Shown: in pieces, positions 1 to 13,588 of the stretch | Layout of the letters: every line of letters starts with the position of its first letter | Numbering within the stretch: the stretch's first letter is position 1 | Origin: Auanema rhodensis | Taxonomy: Eukaryota > Nematoda > Chromadorea > Rhabditida > Rhabditidae | DNA: 64,000 bases | Assembly: GCA_964057225.1 (NCBI GenBank) | Contig: OZ059896.1 | Coordinates: 6,448,001-6,512,000 of the forward strand | Reading direction: 5' to 3' | Position numbers and translations under genes: made by a program | Notes under the pieces: model-generated | Database searches by the model: none | Seen by the model: only the letters and a program-made list of their open reading frames with translations | What the model was told of the DNA's origin: nothing

Positions 1-2688
1 TTATTCATAAAATAATAGATGACAGGGTTGAAAACAGTTGAAGACATTCCTAACCAATATATATTTATATAAATATATAATTGTGTCTAAAACAGTATTT
101 ATAAATAAAAATTAAGAATATTAAACTAATCAAACCATGTGATCATTTGGTTTCGGAAGAAAATCAGCTAGGACGAAGTAGGTGTTATACGGAAACCAAA
201 CAACCATAAAAATGAAAACTACTAGTCCTAACATGACGGATGCCTATAGTATATCAATTTAATTTATGACATCTTGTACAAAGTTTGATGAATAATCATT
301 TATTATAGATTATAACTTACTCTTCGTTTTGCTGCTATAGATTTAGCGTGCTGCGAATCTCCAACACATTTACTTTTACGTAGAACAGTTCCAACTCGAA
401 AATAAGCGCAAGCCAAAATGAGTAATGGTATAAAGTACTGAACTATTACCAGTCCAGATGTATATCTTAAATTATAAAATTTAAAACAAAAACTTTCTTT
501 TTGAGTTTTTTTTAGACTTTTCCACTAAATTTTTAAAAGTTTTCAATGCAATTTTCTTGGAATCCATATTATGTCTTACATCTTCTGGTTTGACTTATTT
601 TGCAACACTAACAATGATATAATCTCATTTTTCTTTCAGAAAAATCATGGATCATTAGAACTTTGAATTTATCTTGTATCTCTCTAGAGAGACTTCAGGC
701 ATTGATATACGGAAACAGCAACAGCAAATGACACTAAGAACGGAGAGCGACATAAGAAACTCACAATTTGCCCCAAGGGTATTCTACCGGATAATTATCT
801 GCCATACATACAATGTGTTCATACAATGTTTCTCCGTCATAAAAATATTGACGTTCAATCTGGAAGTTGTCATGTTAATACGTTTCTTCAAGTACAAATA
901 TATATACTTTGGAAAAGAAGTAGCTTGGTAAACCACATAGTATTGCTAACAGCCAAACTGCCCAAATTGTAGCTCCAGTAGATCTTCGGCTCATACGAGG
1001 TCTTAATGGATGAACAATAGCCCAATATCTAAAATAAAATTTTAATAAATATTTATATTTCATAGATCTCAGTGCTTAGAAGTTAAATTATATTTTCTAA
1101 TGAAAAGGTTAATACCTGTCAATGCTCATGGCTATCATTGTGAAAACACTTGCACATATTGGAGTAATACCCATAAGATTATTCACACGACAGTAATAAA
1201 GTCCAAATCTGAAAATATATTTGTATAGATTAGTGAATAAGTAAATTAGTAAATAGAAATATATATATATATATATATAAAACTCTATATTATACTCTGA
1301 ATCCCTTTGAAATAGTCTAGGACAACTTTGATCAAGTTTTAGAGAACGAACATAACCATAAAGTATGATGTCTCCTTCTATATATCTTATTTTCTTCTTA
1401 AGTGTTTCTCAAAAAGTTCTACTTTTTGTCACATTCAGTTCTATCGTTTTCCTTATATCTCTATCTCTATCCCTCTTTCTTTCTTTCTCTCTCTCTCTCT
1501 CAGCGAAAAAAGAAAAAAATGCTATGCATATCAACGACTATTTTTTTCTGTTTTACATCTATTTCAATTTTTTCCAGATAAATTGTTTGAAAAAATAGAT
1601 GCATAAAGCCTATATGATGGCATTTGGTCTGAAAATGGTCTAATCTCTAGAGAGATTTGACTTAGTTTCTCATCAATATGTCTACGTATCCTTTAACATA
1701 AACAGAAATATATAAGATATATATAGTCTAAAGTATATGTACTTCGATAATTTATCATATTTGATCATTATTTGAAACCTTTAGTCATCTTCAAATGAAC
1801 AATATTGAATGTTAAGTTCATGTCTGTTGTATATCAACGATTGTTTTAGTCTCAAATAAAGTATAATCATGATTAAAGCACATAACTAGAACATGAAGTG
1901 AACCCCAAAAAATGAAATTTCCTTGTTTTCATGGGGAATATCATGATGTTTCAATCTATCTCTATATGAAATCTTGTACTTTATATGTTATGAAAAACTT
2001 TATTATTATTTTCATTTTGTTTCAAAAGGAGCATTAAACAGTATAATAATTATAATTTTATAATTGATTTATCATTTTTTTCAAAGTAGAAGCCTATAAG
2101 TACACTTCCAATATACATATATGTACATATAGCTTCTATTATTCAGGAGATGATCAAGTTTTTTATTAAAATTTTTATAAAATCTCTTAAAATAATTAAA
2201 AAACAATTATTTTATTATATATTATTGTGTTTATCAAATTATTATTAAACTATGTTGTTTATTTTTTTTTATTAATAATTTAAATATTTAAATTTTAAAA
2301 TGTATGAATAGCCTAAACAAAAAAAAAAGTAGAAATCTTATAACAATTTATATGAATTATACTGTATAAAATTTCTTTAAAATAAAAACTTTCTTTCAAT
2401 TAAAATGTTTTTACAAATCTATAGAAAGGATAACTATTTTACTTTTCTTATGATTTTATAAATTTTATATGAATAAAGTCAAATATACTACGTCAAACTT
2501 TTAATCGACATAAACAGGTGATATAACTGACATCTGGTTAATATCTTTTTGTGTAATTGAAATATGAAAATGTTATTTGCAAGTCAATGTCAAATTAGAC
2601 AAAAAATCTTTTTATCTAGTAAAGTATTAGATGAAAATTATAATTTATAGTAAGTGAGCAAGGTAACGTAGGAAATAGAGAGAGAGAG

Positions 2689-2748
<60 letters not shown>

Positions 2749-4125
2749 TACTCAAAGAAACAATTGAAGTTGTATTAGAATTTTGGAAATCCTTACAAAT
2801 GACATGAGGCAATTATTAGATGAAAGGAAAGGAATAAGAAATTAGTAATAACATATGATGATTGACTAATGTTTAAAATGATTTTCAAAATGACATATAA
2901 ATTTCATTTTTTTTTAAATATATGAAATATTTATATTATTTATAATTATTTTTTTATATAATAAAGGTTATAAGATTGTTCAAGATATGTGTATTATAAT
3001 CCTTGATCAGTAATTATATGATACTAACTATAATACAAGTTAGATATATGTATGTACATAGTATGTATAGTAAATTATCTAATAAAATAGAGAGATAATA
3101 TAATTCATTTAAATAATTATATTAATTTATGATTAATATATAGATAATATAATATAAATTAATTTATAAGATTATAATTATTATTTTAATTATAATCAAT
3201 TTTTAAAAACAAAAAAAAATACAAAAATGGTATGAAGGAATACGAACTAAATGAATAATTTATATAAAAATATGAAGAAGAGATTATTCATTTAAAAGAA
3301 AAAACATTATGTTCAGGTTAAAGTTTTACTATTTTTATTTGTTTTATCTTATAATTAAAATTAATAATCTTTTTTAAAAATAAAAATGAAATTGAAAAAT
3401 AGGTCAAAGAGACAAGATATTCCCCTTTTCTAATACTTTGAATATCTTGATCACTCTTACTTTATATCTCTTCCTCTTTCATTTTCTTTGCAATTGCAGG
3501 AAAACTTGATTATAAGTAGAAAGTAAATGAGTTATTTGCTAATTTCATATATGACATTTGCATTTCTCAATAGATGATGGTCAAGTCAAATCTAGTAAAA
3601 TTCGATAAAATTCTTCTTCTCTCAATTATGAAGAAATATGAATCAGATAGAAATATTATATAAAATAATAATTCAAAAGATAATATAATTTAATTTACTA
3701 TGTTTAAAGAATACTAAGACTTCCTTTTCTCTCAAATCGTCTTAGTTTCTCTCTACTTATTTACATAAATGCATCTCTCTTCATATATGACAACATCATC
3801 CTCTTAATTTCAAATTATTTTAGAGCTTCTTTATTTCATTTAATTTTTGGAAACATATTTATAAATGCTGTATATAGGTTATATTATAAAGTTTATCATA
3901 AATATATATATATATATATATCATGATTTTTATCTAATTAAATAAGATTATATTCAAAAATAGATGAAGCCTGTCTTTCTAATTCTTAAAATTCCTCACA
4001 ACCTACACCCCCCCCCCCTTTCTTTCAAATGATTTTACAATTTTACAAAGATGGCAACTATCAGAACAAAATTTATAAAATATTCTATATCCTTTCTCTC
4101 ACTTTTCTTTCTTAGTTATTCTCTC

Positions 4126-4186
<61 letters not shown>

Positions 4187-6666
4187 ATTGCTCTTTTCTT
4201 ATCTCTTTCTCTCTCTCTCTCTATCTTTATTGCTCTTTTCTTATCTCTCTATCTCTCTCTCTCTCTCTTCAAAGATATCAATTGTTTTCTATTGTTTTTC
4301 TTTTTATCTTTTTATTCCGTCTGCTGACAATATTTAGTTTTTTCCATAAAAAGAAGAAAATGCAAAGAAAATGAAAGGACTCACATCCATTGATAATAGA
4401 AGTTGTAAGTCCAAGAGAAGCCAGTATTAAATATAGAAATTGATGCATCAGCAATTGCTAAATTAAGAAGAAAATAATTGGTTATAGTCCTCATAGATCG
4501 ATGTCGTAATACAATCCTATAAATAAAAATAAAAATAATAAATAAATTTAAATAAACATTATTTATTTAAATTTTTTAAAATATTTCAATCATTTTAAAA
4601 CTTTTTCCCTTTATTTATTGTCAAATACTATGATCATAAATTAAAATTAACGAAATTTAACAGATTTGCTGTTATCGATATAGCAGGTGGAAATGATCTT
4701 TTGATTATTCAGCCGCCTACTATTCAGTTTTATCTCTTCTCTCTAAATCTCTATTACTATAACCATATATATATATATATATAGTTTATAATGAATGTAT
4801 AAGAACGTACTTCATAAGAATATCAAGAATATATATATATATATATATATACATGTGTTTATATGTATTTGATCCAATTTATAAGAAAGACAACAAAAAT
4901 ATAATTAATAGTTTTACTTGTTATTTATTATCTTCAAAAAAATCAAATAGCTTCATCATGAACAGATGAAACGAAGGAAAAAAGCAGATAGACGAATACA
5001 AATTATAAAAGGAATAGGAATATACATATGTATACATGATATGTATAAGAAAATTGTAAAAGTCAATATTTCTATCATTAAAATCAGCAAAAGAAATCAA
5101 ATTTCTTTATTTGAATTCAAAATATTCTTAAAGTTTATATAAAATTAAATAAGAATTCATAAGAAATGTATTTCATTTTAAACAACAAAGAATGAAAATT
5201 CAATTTTTGACACAAAAGGTCAATTGCGTATGAGAATTCTGAACTTCAAAGAAACATCTTTGATGATTTTTGGAACGTTCTTCTTTAAACATTCACTTTG
5301 ATTATGCAGGTTTTTTTTCTTTTTTTTTCTCCTTCTCAACTGCTTCATCAATATGTTCTCTATCCCCTTCGAAGCTCAAGACATATGAAAATCCCAAAAG
5401 AATCATTGCAAACAATCATGTTGTCCTAATCCTTCTGTGCATAAACAAGAGCTTTTCCTTTCGACAATTTCAAAGTCCCAGGACAATTGTTTCAACTACA
5501 GATATATCGAGAAGTTGAAGTAGAATAGTATATGAGATGCATAAATTTCTCCGAAAACTTTCAATCACATGGAGATGACTGTTTTTTTTAATTTTTGGAG
5601 AGAAAGGAACTGTTCTACAAAAACGAAGAATTAACAGTAGTACTGTTACTTCTGATTTAAGAAAATGTTAAAAACTTCATATATAGCTTTAGGGATTAAA
5701 GATTAGAAACAATAATTTATTTATAATTAAGTGAAAATCTTTAAATCATACTTATTTTGAATATTTAAATCAATTATTTAAAATAAAAAGAAAATAAAAA
5801 AATTTTATAACATACCACATAACCGTGAAGTTTCCAACCAAAGCAAGCAAAATTGTTATAGAAAACAGTAAAATATAGAAAATTTGGATCCAAATAGGAT
5901 GAACGAATGGGAATTCTTCACAATGTAATCCGATGTTATAAGTACTTCTGATGTAATCATCAATCATTGGGCACATACAGTTCTCGTCAGATCTCATCAC
6001 ATCCATTATATATGTTTCGTTAACATCAGAAGCTGATATTCTATTCTTTTCAATAGCCAACTGACGAATTTGAGATTTGAGGTCATTTAGTGTCCTGAAA
6101 CACATCGCGTAATTTGTTTTTTTTTCTGCACTAAAATCCATTTTCATTACTACATGTTTTCAAATTTTAGTTGTGGAATATTTAAAAATCAAAAATTTTC
6201 TAAATATTTTCTTCTAATCTGCTATAATAGCTCTTAAGCACATTTATCAGTTATATCGCGACAAAATGTCATTTATATCTACATTTTAACTAAAAGACAA
6301 GTAAAAAATTTAAAAATATACATATGAAAGAGATTAGATGAAAAGAAATCTGGAAAAAATCAAAGATACTATACTAATAAATGAATAAATTAAAATTTTT
6401 AAATTATATTATATTATAGTTATTAACTTCTTTTGTAATTAAAATATTCATGAAAAATATAATGTGTAAAAGTCATATAACACGGAAAAGGTAAGAAATA
6501 TTTTAATTGGAAAGATACAGATGGATATTCAACAACATGGATACTAATGAAAAAAAGGATTTGTATGGTTCTATTCATTAAAAACCTATTTCTCATTATC
6601 TTACCTGAGTAATGAAGTTTCAGAAAAAGACTCAAGCGTCCACTGGCAGGAGGTCATCTCGGGCAT
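1..6666 (-). CDS. Tachykinin-like neuropeptide receptor (class A GPCR), 3' partial
   Basis: Nine exons on the minus strand: 6666-6605, 6094-5816, 4516-4385, 1208-1116, 1028-908, 859-765, 465-321, 243-136 and 86-1, the last cut by the window edge. All junctions are GT-AG and the frame holds throughout. The product is a seven-helix plasma-membrane receptor. Visible landmarks are TM1 ending GNFTVMW, ICL1 MRTITNYFLLNLAIAD, TM3 with DRYWAIVHPL, a Cys in ECL2 (IVCMADN), KRR at the base of TM6, TM6 FMVVWFPYN, and TM7 GMSSTVFNPVIYYF with NPxxY. The ICL1/TM2 and TM7 wording matches tachykinin/NK-type receptors of invertebrates. The TM6 FxxCWxP motif has Val where Cys is usual. I chose the start ATG at 6666, in a GC-rich first exon, because its donor (GTAAGA) joins in frame to a TTTCAG acceptor at 6095. 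A second ATG lies at 6147 but would bypass that acceptor. The ligand is not determinable. A luqin or RYamide receptor is the main alternative. Confidence 0.88.
2677..2745. repeat. (AG)n microsatellite
   Basis: A nearly pure AG dinucleotide tract of about 70 bp in the long intron of the GPCR gene. On the sense (minus) strand it is a CT tract. Confidence 0.95.
4120..4269. repeat. (CT)n microsatellite cluster
   Basis: CT runs interrupted by a repeated unit that reads ATCTTTATTGCTCTTTTCTT (twice, near 4181 and 4222), so the tract also contains a short tandem duplication. The overlapping open frame is low-complexity Leu/Ser and is not a gene. Confidence 0.9.
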
Positions 6667-6740
6667 CTGCATAACCGACCGCGGTTTCAGTGTGACACTA
6701 AGCCACGCCTACACTCTGTATGCCTGGCTATTTAAAAGAG
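6605..6740 (-). promoter_or_regulatory. GC-rich first exon and likely core promoter of the GPCR
   Basis: A block of about 100 bases (roughly 6635-6735) is far richer in GC than the AT-rich DNA on either side. On the minus strand it holds the receptor's first ATG (6666-6664) and a 62-nt coding exon with a good donor. Upstream in the minus sense is a TTTAAATA stretch near 6730 that could be a TATA-like element. The promoter role is inferred from position only. Confidence 0.4.
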
Positions 6741-7302
6741 AAGGAAACAAGAAAAAGTGAAAAAAAAAACGAATAAAATGTTTTAAAAAGATAAAGGGAG
6801 AATACAAAATATTCTCAATGTAATTTTAAAATGGATGAAACAAAAGAAAATGAGGTAATAGCTTTGGTTAGATCAAAAGAAAAATAAGAGTTATTTATAT
6901 AAAATTATCGTATAAGATGTATGTATATAGTGATTATTATGAATTTAAACTTTAATATAAGTTGATTGATGATCTTATAAACCTTATACAGGAGAGTTTA
7001 TCTGTGAACAATACATTTCAAAAGTAAAAAGAAATATTTAATAAAGAAAAACAGAAAAAATAATAGATTTTTATAGAACCATATGGTTTAGATAGAATAA
7101 AATATCTTCTAATATTTGTAATATGCCCAAAAAAAATTATGTGACAACATGAATTTTTTAATATTAGAGAGATGCCTGATCTCAAAACTGAAAAACAAAA
7201 AATTGAAGTGTCAAGAAAGTATTTGAGTGACTCAATATGAAAATTTAAACTGAAATGCAAGGATATTTGGAATCTGTCTATATTCAGTTCTTCTTATTAT
7301 CT

Positions 7303-7369
7303 ACCTCTCTCTCTCTATATCTCTCTCTCTCCCTCTCTCTCTCCCTCTCTCTCTATATATATATATATC
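7303..7369. repeat. (CT)n next to (TA)n
   Basis: CT repeats with TATAT interruptions run directly into a TA tract. The same CT-then-TA arrangement recurs at 10950-11023. Confidence 0.85.
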
Positions 7370-9198
7370 TTTTCATTCAATGAGTTTTTGCCTGTTTATT
7401 TTCAAGCATATTCTTTATTTCAATTAAGAAGTTTAGAGAATATAACAAACGTTTTCAGGAATAAGACAAAGAATGACGTAAAGATTAAGAAAAAAAAATT
7501 AAACGAACATCATTATTATTTCAATTCGTCAAGATTGAGGTTTATTTGATTATTTGAAGTTCTTCTTCACAAAATGGCATATGATTACTATATATACATC
7601 TATACTAATTTCAGATTTTAATCCTTTTCCATGTTTAGTAAAAAAGAAATCACAGAAAAATGAAGAAACTGATCATGTTGTCATTGAAATTTCAAAATTA
7701 TTAGCATTTCCCATGTAACTAATTCTAATTCTTTATTTCACAAAAAAAGGAGTTAATATGAAAACACTACAAATTTCTTTATGTTTAATAGACAATTTCA
7801 TTCATCGGTCACTGAGTACAATTAAAATTTTAAATTCCGTCCATGCTAAAGATTGTTGTTTATTTATTTTATTCTAAAATAAAGATTTTTTTTTAAATAA
7901 ATATGTATATTATTAATAAAAATAAGAAAATTTGAAATTATTTTTTAAAAACTTAATTCTTTTGGATTTTGTCAATTTATTCAAATATACAATACTATGA
8001 ACAATTAAAATTGTTAAAAGAAAATTATAAATTTTATAAAAGTAATCCAAAAGAATTTTCATAAAAACTAAAAAGAGCAAAAGAATAAATGAGAGAGAAA
8101 AGAGAGGGTGAAGAAATGTGTTCAAGAATATTTGTTTAATAAACACAAAAATTGAAATTTTGAAACAAGATGTAGGAACTACAAAATCTAAAATATCAAA
8201 ATTATATGAGAATTATTACAATGATGCAATTTTTCGTTCACCTTTCAACGACATTTAAACGATTTCGAGCTTGGTGCCAACCAAACGTCAAGAGAAATCA
8301 GACAACATTGGGGGAGGGGGAGGAGCATTGCAAGGTTTAGGAAATAGTGAGACAAGATATGGCTGTGAAAGATAAAATTTTAACTCGAAAACTCTGTTGT
8401 GAAAGCTCATAAGTTCAGATAAGAGTAGACTTGAGACAACTTTAAAATGTTTTCAGTATCACAACTTTCAAGGAAATAAAATGGCAGTGTGGACGAAGTT
8501 CATTGAAGTGCATACCAGCGTTGCTGAAAATTTGAGAAATAGCATTGATATACATCATGTTTTGTATTGCCTTTCTTGTATTAGACTACTCGAGCAGATA
8601 CAAGTAAAACATAAGAAGAATAAAACCAATAAAAGGATGGAAGATTAAAAGTAAAATAGATACAACTAACTTAATCTCACACTAGACCAGGAAGAAGTTT
8701 AGTAACAATTGAATGAAATGAATCAAAAATAATAGTTAAGGTATAGAAATGTTGCGATTATAGAAGCATAAACGATGAATGAATTAAGAAGTTCTCTCCC
8801 GAATTTACTAAGCTTTTGCCATTAACTAACCACTTTGTTGTTTGGTGATTAATCTGATATTAGATGGCAATTTACATAGCTTATGCAAATGTACTAGGTC
8901 GAAATACTAACATCAAAATGAAATTTATGAGGCTTACGCAGATGATATTAATGATTTATTGGAAAAAAAAGGAATTGACTCATGATAATGGTGATGAGAA
9001 TGACGTTCATGATGTCAATGATGATGATCATCATACTGCCTGGATTATACAAATAAAAAAAACTTGAGAGGAATTTAATAAAATCTAATAAAATGATAGT
9101 CAAAATAATAAAAAAATATCAAGTATATTACAATTCTAGTAATTGATTTGTTATGAAGACTACTAACAATTGCAATTCAATTTGATATATGAAGATGG

Positions 9199-9315
9199 AT
9201 GTATATGGTTATATTGCTCACGTATAGTTAAGAATATATATACTATATATGTATATATGTATATATGTATATAAATATATTCTTAACTATACGTGAGCAA
9301 TATAACCATATACAT
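9199..9315. repeat. Long perfect inverted repeat (hairpin element)
   Basis: Two arms of about 40 bp are exact reverse complements: the left starts at 9199 with ATGTATATGG and the right ends at 9315 with CCATATACAT. They flank a short TATGTA-repeat loop. The arms contain non-repetitive sequence (TTGCTCACGTATAG), so this is not just a TA microsatellite. It could be a very short MITE or a hairpin-forming satellite unit. Confidence 0.85.
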
Positions 9316-10585
9316 ATCTATATATGTATAGTATTTATAATTTTATTTTAAGATAATAAATATAAATATTTAACAATATTGAAATAAATAAACTGTTTAT
9401 AAACAACTATTTTAAAGATTAAAAAAAAGGATTACTTAATAACAAATTAACTTAAATCTTCGTAATCATATTTTAATATAATTGTCAAATATTATATACT
9501 ATATATACTATATATATATATATAATATTTATATATTTATATATGGATAGGGACTAAAGATTGTTAGCTCAGTATGCTTATTGAAGTTACACTTCTATAA
9601 AAGCTATTTTGATCTTATTGTTCTATTTCCTTCACATTATCATCATTAATACTACTTTAGTTAAAGAAAAAATACACAGATATTGAAAACAAAACAGTTT
9701 TTCTAAGGAAAACGATAGAAATAGAGAACAATGGAATGAAAAGCCTCCATTTACATCAGCGTCAAATTTTTTATTTTCATAAATGTCAGTAGTACATTCT
9801 GTTGTACATAGTTACTAGTTACTTTTAGAGATATGTACAAAATTTTTACGAATAATTAAAAATGTTTATTATCATATATTATATAGTTAATATAGATATA
9901 TAAACAATAAAAACAATATAATAATTTAATAAAAGATCTAATAATAATTAGAACATTTAATTTAAAAAGAAAAAAAAAGGAGAAGATTAAACTAATCAAT
10001 GAACTATGTTATCTTTGTATAATTTTTATAAGGTTAAATCTAACTCGTGTCTGTTAACATTGTTCTTATTAAAGTTAAATCTTCTAGAAATATTTATTTT
10101 TCTCTCTTTATATGTATATATCCTTGTATTTTGTTATTACAAACTATAAGCACGTTAACACCATGTTTTGCGATGAAGTTTTTTTTAAAAAAAACGAATA
10201 ATGAAACTATTTTGTTTTAATGATAAAAGAAAAAAGAAATGTGTATCTGTTAAACAATACTAAACGAAACAAAATTTTAAAGAGAAATGATACTTAAATT
10301 ATTTTAGTTTTGATTTGATCTAAGATCTTCAATCTTTTTAATTCGCTATATTTGACATGTTTTTTTGAATAAAAAATTTCGACGTCACCAACGATGTCGA
10401 TGTTGAAGGTTTAGAGTAGTAGTAGTAGAAGTAGTAGAAGTAGTAATGTAGTGTGGTTTCAAGGGATCTGTTTGAACCTTGTCAATGTTCTCCACATAAC
10501 ATAATTTTTTTTGTTACTTATGTGAAAATACTAATTGAGAGGATAAAAGGAAGAACAAATAAATTGTATTTGAAGTGTTTCAGTC

Positions 10586-10588
10586 TAC

Positions 10589-10667
<79 letters not shown>

Positions 10668-10668
10668 T
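10586..10668. repeat. (CT)n microsatellite
   Basis: About 80 bp of CT repeats with two short interruptions. The overlapping 84-codon frame (10453-10707) is an artefact of the repeat. Confidence 0.95.
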
Positions 10669-10949
10669 TCAATACTAAATAATAATAATAGTAATAATAG
10701 TATTTAGATACTAAATCTGATTTATTTTATTTTTATTCTTACTTATTTCTTCTTTCTTTACAACTAAATAGTTATAGCTGTTGACTATGTTTATATATAT
10801 ATTCCTATTAAGCTTCTAAACAGTTTAGTTCACATTTTTTTTGTATGAAAGAACATCTGAAATGAAAAAAAATTTTTGAGAAAATGAATTTTTTTCCCAC
10901 AAAATTTAAAAAAAAACTCTTGTTAGTGTTATTTGAATACTTAACAACT

Positions 10950-10970
10950 CTCCCTTTCTCTCTCTCTCTA

Positions 10971-11023
<53 letters not shown>
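10950..11023. repeat. (CT)n followed by (TA)n
   Basis: CT repeats with CTTTCT variants change abruptly into a TA tract of about 22 bp. Confidence 0.9.
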
Positions 11024-12398
11024 GAGCATAATATTATAAAACTTAAATACATTTATGCAGATGCGATGAAAAATATTCTTAACGGCAAAAATTCTATTGA
11101 AAATACAGATAGAATAGGAAGAACATATTCAAGATAGGAAAATACAGTAATATAATACAATTATATTTATTTTTATAACTTTATATGTATAAACTTATAA
11201 ATATTCCACATTATAATATTTAATTATTGATTTCTTATGATGAAAATTTTAAACTTTACTTTACATCTCATTTAAAGTATTTTCTTTTTTTCTTTTTTAT
11301 TTTTCTCTCTACATTTACTTATATTATACAACGTTTGACTGTTAGCTGATCTTCTTTTTTTAATTATCTTAAGGAACAAATATGGTGTGTGAAATCACTT
11401 TGTATGTTATGGCCAGACAACTTGATTGATAGCTTTTCGTTTTCATTTTAATTTTTTTTATTTTCCAGATTAACAACCAGTCAATAATATTTCCAAACTT
11501 TTTGCAACAATTTTCATGAAAAATAGACAACTTTTATTAGTTTTTCACATACAATTATTTATTCTTTTATACTTTCAGTATATAAAAGGACATTACAACA
11601 AGAAAAGATCATTCCTGCTGAATAACTTGAATATTTTATAAGAAAAAGTTTTACTTATTAGTATAAAAAATACTGTAAACAAAAGTTTTTTTCATCATGA
11701 ACCTATTTAAAACTTTGAATCATGAGAATATTAGGATATATATTTGTTCATATTTGTACTATTTAAGCTTGATTTCAAGTCCCTGCTCATCATTGACAGC
11801 ATATTTGTGTTTTCAAGTTACATCTCATCCTAATCTCGTTTAACAAACTTAAGGATTCAAATTATTTTATAAATATTCTACTCATTTATACAATTCCTGC
11901 ACTTTTAATCACAAACTTGACACTAGCACACAAAGAATCATAGAAACAGCAATCATTAATATGAATCTGTTTGAGAACATGCTTCAATTTTCTCAAATAC
12001 GTAAGATGAATTTGTTGAGAATTTGAGCAGGCTGATCACTGATTAGAGTAGCGGTAGTCATAATCAACTGAGAAAATTCATCTTTCCAACAGACATTCTT
12101 TTTTTAAAAAATATATATAACTATATAAAAAGAACTAGAACAATAATGAAACCAAAAAAAATATAAAATTTTATAAAATCTTGCACCTTTTCGCATCCAG
12201 ATAATTGGAACCAACTGTTAATATCACATTTTATATTGGGAAAATAAGTTATATATGAACAGGTACCAAAAGATATACATTTTAAACAGGTTAACTAAGG
12301 CTTGAAATGAATCTTTTTTAAATTAGATGTTCAAAATATGCACAATATATGATTCAAATTCTTTGCCATTAGAGCATACATCATTTCATCTTCTGCAA

Positions 12399-12852
12399 TC
12401 ACCTTGCCAAGTAATAAATTATGAAGAACACTAATAAGGCAAACCCAATGAGGTAAAGCATCAATTTGTGACCTAAAATACAAATTATTATTTCAAGTAT
12501 TGCTGAATAAAAGTAAAAGTATACCTCCGGCTTTTTGAACAACTTTCAACTTTCCCATAACACCCGATAAGAATCCGAAATTTGAATCAAAATCAGAGCC
12601 CATAGTATCAATATAACGATTTTGATCCCGTACTTCGTCACCAATAGATATAGCAAACTAAAAAAACAATGATAATCCAACAAAAGACAATGCTTACTCT
12701 TTTTAAGGTGTTAACTTTCTCTGACAATAGTTCAACATTGTCATCATTTTGTCGTTCTACGTAACTGTCATATCCATTACTACCAGGGCCTAAAAATAAA
12801 TAATAGAATTTCTTCATAGGAATAAAGTACCTTTCATACCACGATATGCCAT
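12399..12852 (-). CDS. BET1: BET1-like Golgi/ER vesicle SNARE
   Basis: Four exons on the minus strand (12852-12831, 12789-12698, 12657-12525, 12472-12399) give 106 aa. The product begins MAYRGMKGPG and has a Qc-type SNARE helix (ELLSEKVNTLKRFAISIGDE, then DQNRYIDTMGSDFDSNFGFL). It ends with a C-terminal membrane anchor (LMLYLIGFALLVFFIIYYLA) and almost no lumenal tail. Order, length (human BET1 118 aa) and the SDFDS..GFL..MGKLK core match BET1, which drives ER-to-Golgi vesicle fusion with the syntaxin-5 complex. Introns are about 40-55 nt. The start fits because only a short basic/Gly-rich leader precedes the SNARE motif. It is divergent from selenoprotein K, with 736 bp between the two starts. 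BET1L (GS15) is the main alternative identity. Confidence 0.92.
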
Positions 12853-13588
12853 ACTCGAGGGATAGGATCAGCAAAACAAGTTTGATAAAAAATTAAAGCG
12901 AATCTGAAAAGAAAATACATTATAAAAGTAGAAAAAATGATCAATTTCTTCAAATTCAGTAGCCATGATATAACAAATATATATATATATATAGAAAGAG
13001 AGAGTTTAGATTAAAAATAATAATTAGTATATTGATATAATCACAATGAAGAAATTTATAATATCGATTAAAATCTATATGAACTTTGATAATATATTTA
13101 AAATTTTTAAATAATAATTTATAACTATTTAAGAGATTTATATAAGGCTACTTATCTTTAAAAGTTATATATTTATATATCTATATGCTTTAGTACACGT
13201 ATGTGTTTGCCGTATATTGCATAGTTGCTTGTAAATGTAGTACGCAATGTGCATCATCAAAGAGCTCGTGCATTCCATAAATAAGTATTGTCTATGGCTG
13301 CATTTTTATTTTATTAAATATTGCTTGAAATCATCATCATGTTATATCTGTATTGATAACATTTATCGATTCTAAATGAGCCAATATATATGTTATGTGT
13401 GATTTTTACACGACAGATCAATAGAGACTTTGATTTCACATGACTTTTATATAGTCATTCTAGTCCATTCTTCTTGTTTCTATCATTTAAGTAGAACTTT
13501 TTCTCATTTACGTTAAACTTATTATGGCTTATTTAATTTTCTAAAAAATAATAATATTATTTCAGGTGATGGTTAATACGAACTAAAA
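12853..13588. other. Divergent intergenic region BET1/SelK
   Basis: Shared upstream region of two genes transcribed away from each other. It holds a TA microsatellite near 12978 and no open frame of note. No specific regulatory motif can be named. Confidence 0.5.

Larger units (their letters stand above)
6667..12398. other. 5.7-kb intergenic region, no gene seen
   Basis: AT-rich DNA between the divergent-side GPCR promoter and the 3' end of BET1. It holds CT/TA microsatellites (about 7303-7369, 10586-10668, 10950-11023), an AGT-rich run (10413-10446) and the hairpin at 9199-9315. Short open frames such as 8864-9067 show no recognisable protein or splice context. Confidence 0.6.

Noticed and set aside
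4051-4374. 107-codon open frame
   Set aside because: It is translated CT microsatellite (Leu/Ser runs). The same applies to 10453-10707, 49429-49827 and 52334-52546.
6635-6735. Possible structured non-coding RNA in a GC-rich island
   Set aside because: The minus strand gives an ATG and a 62-nt exon with a GTAAGA donor that splices in frame into the GPCR, so it is explained as the first exon and promoter.
6553-6759. Plus-strand open frame through the same island
   Set aside because: No ATG near its start, and it overlaps the better-supported minus-strand exon.
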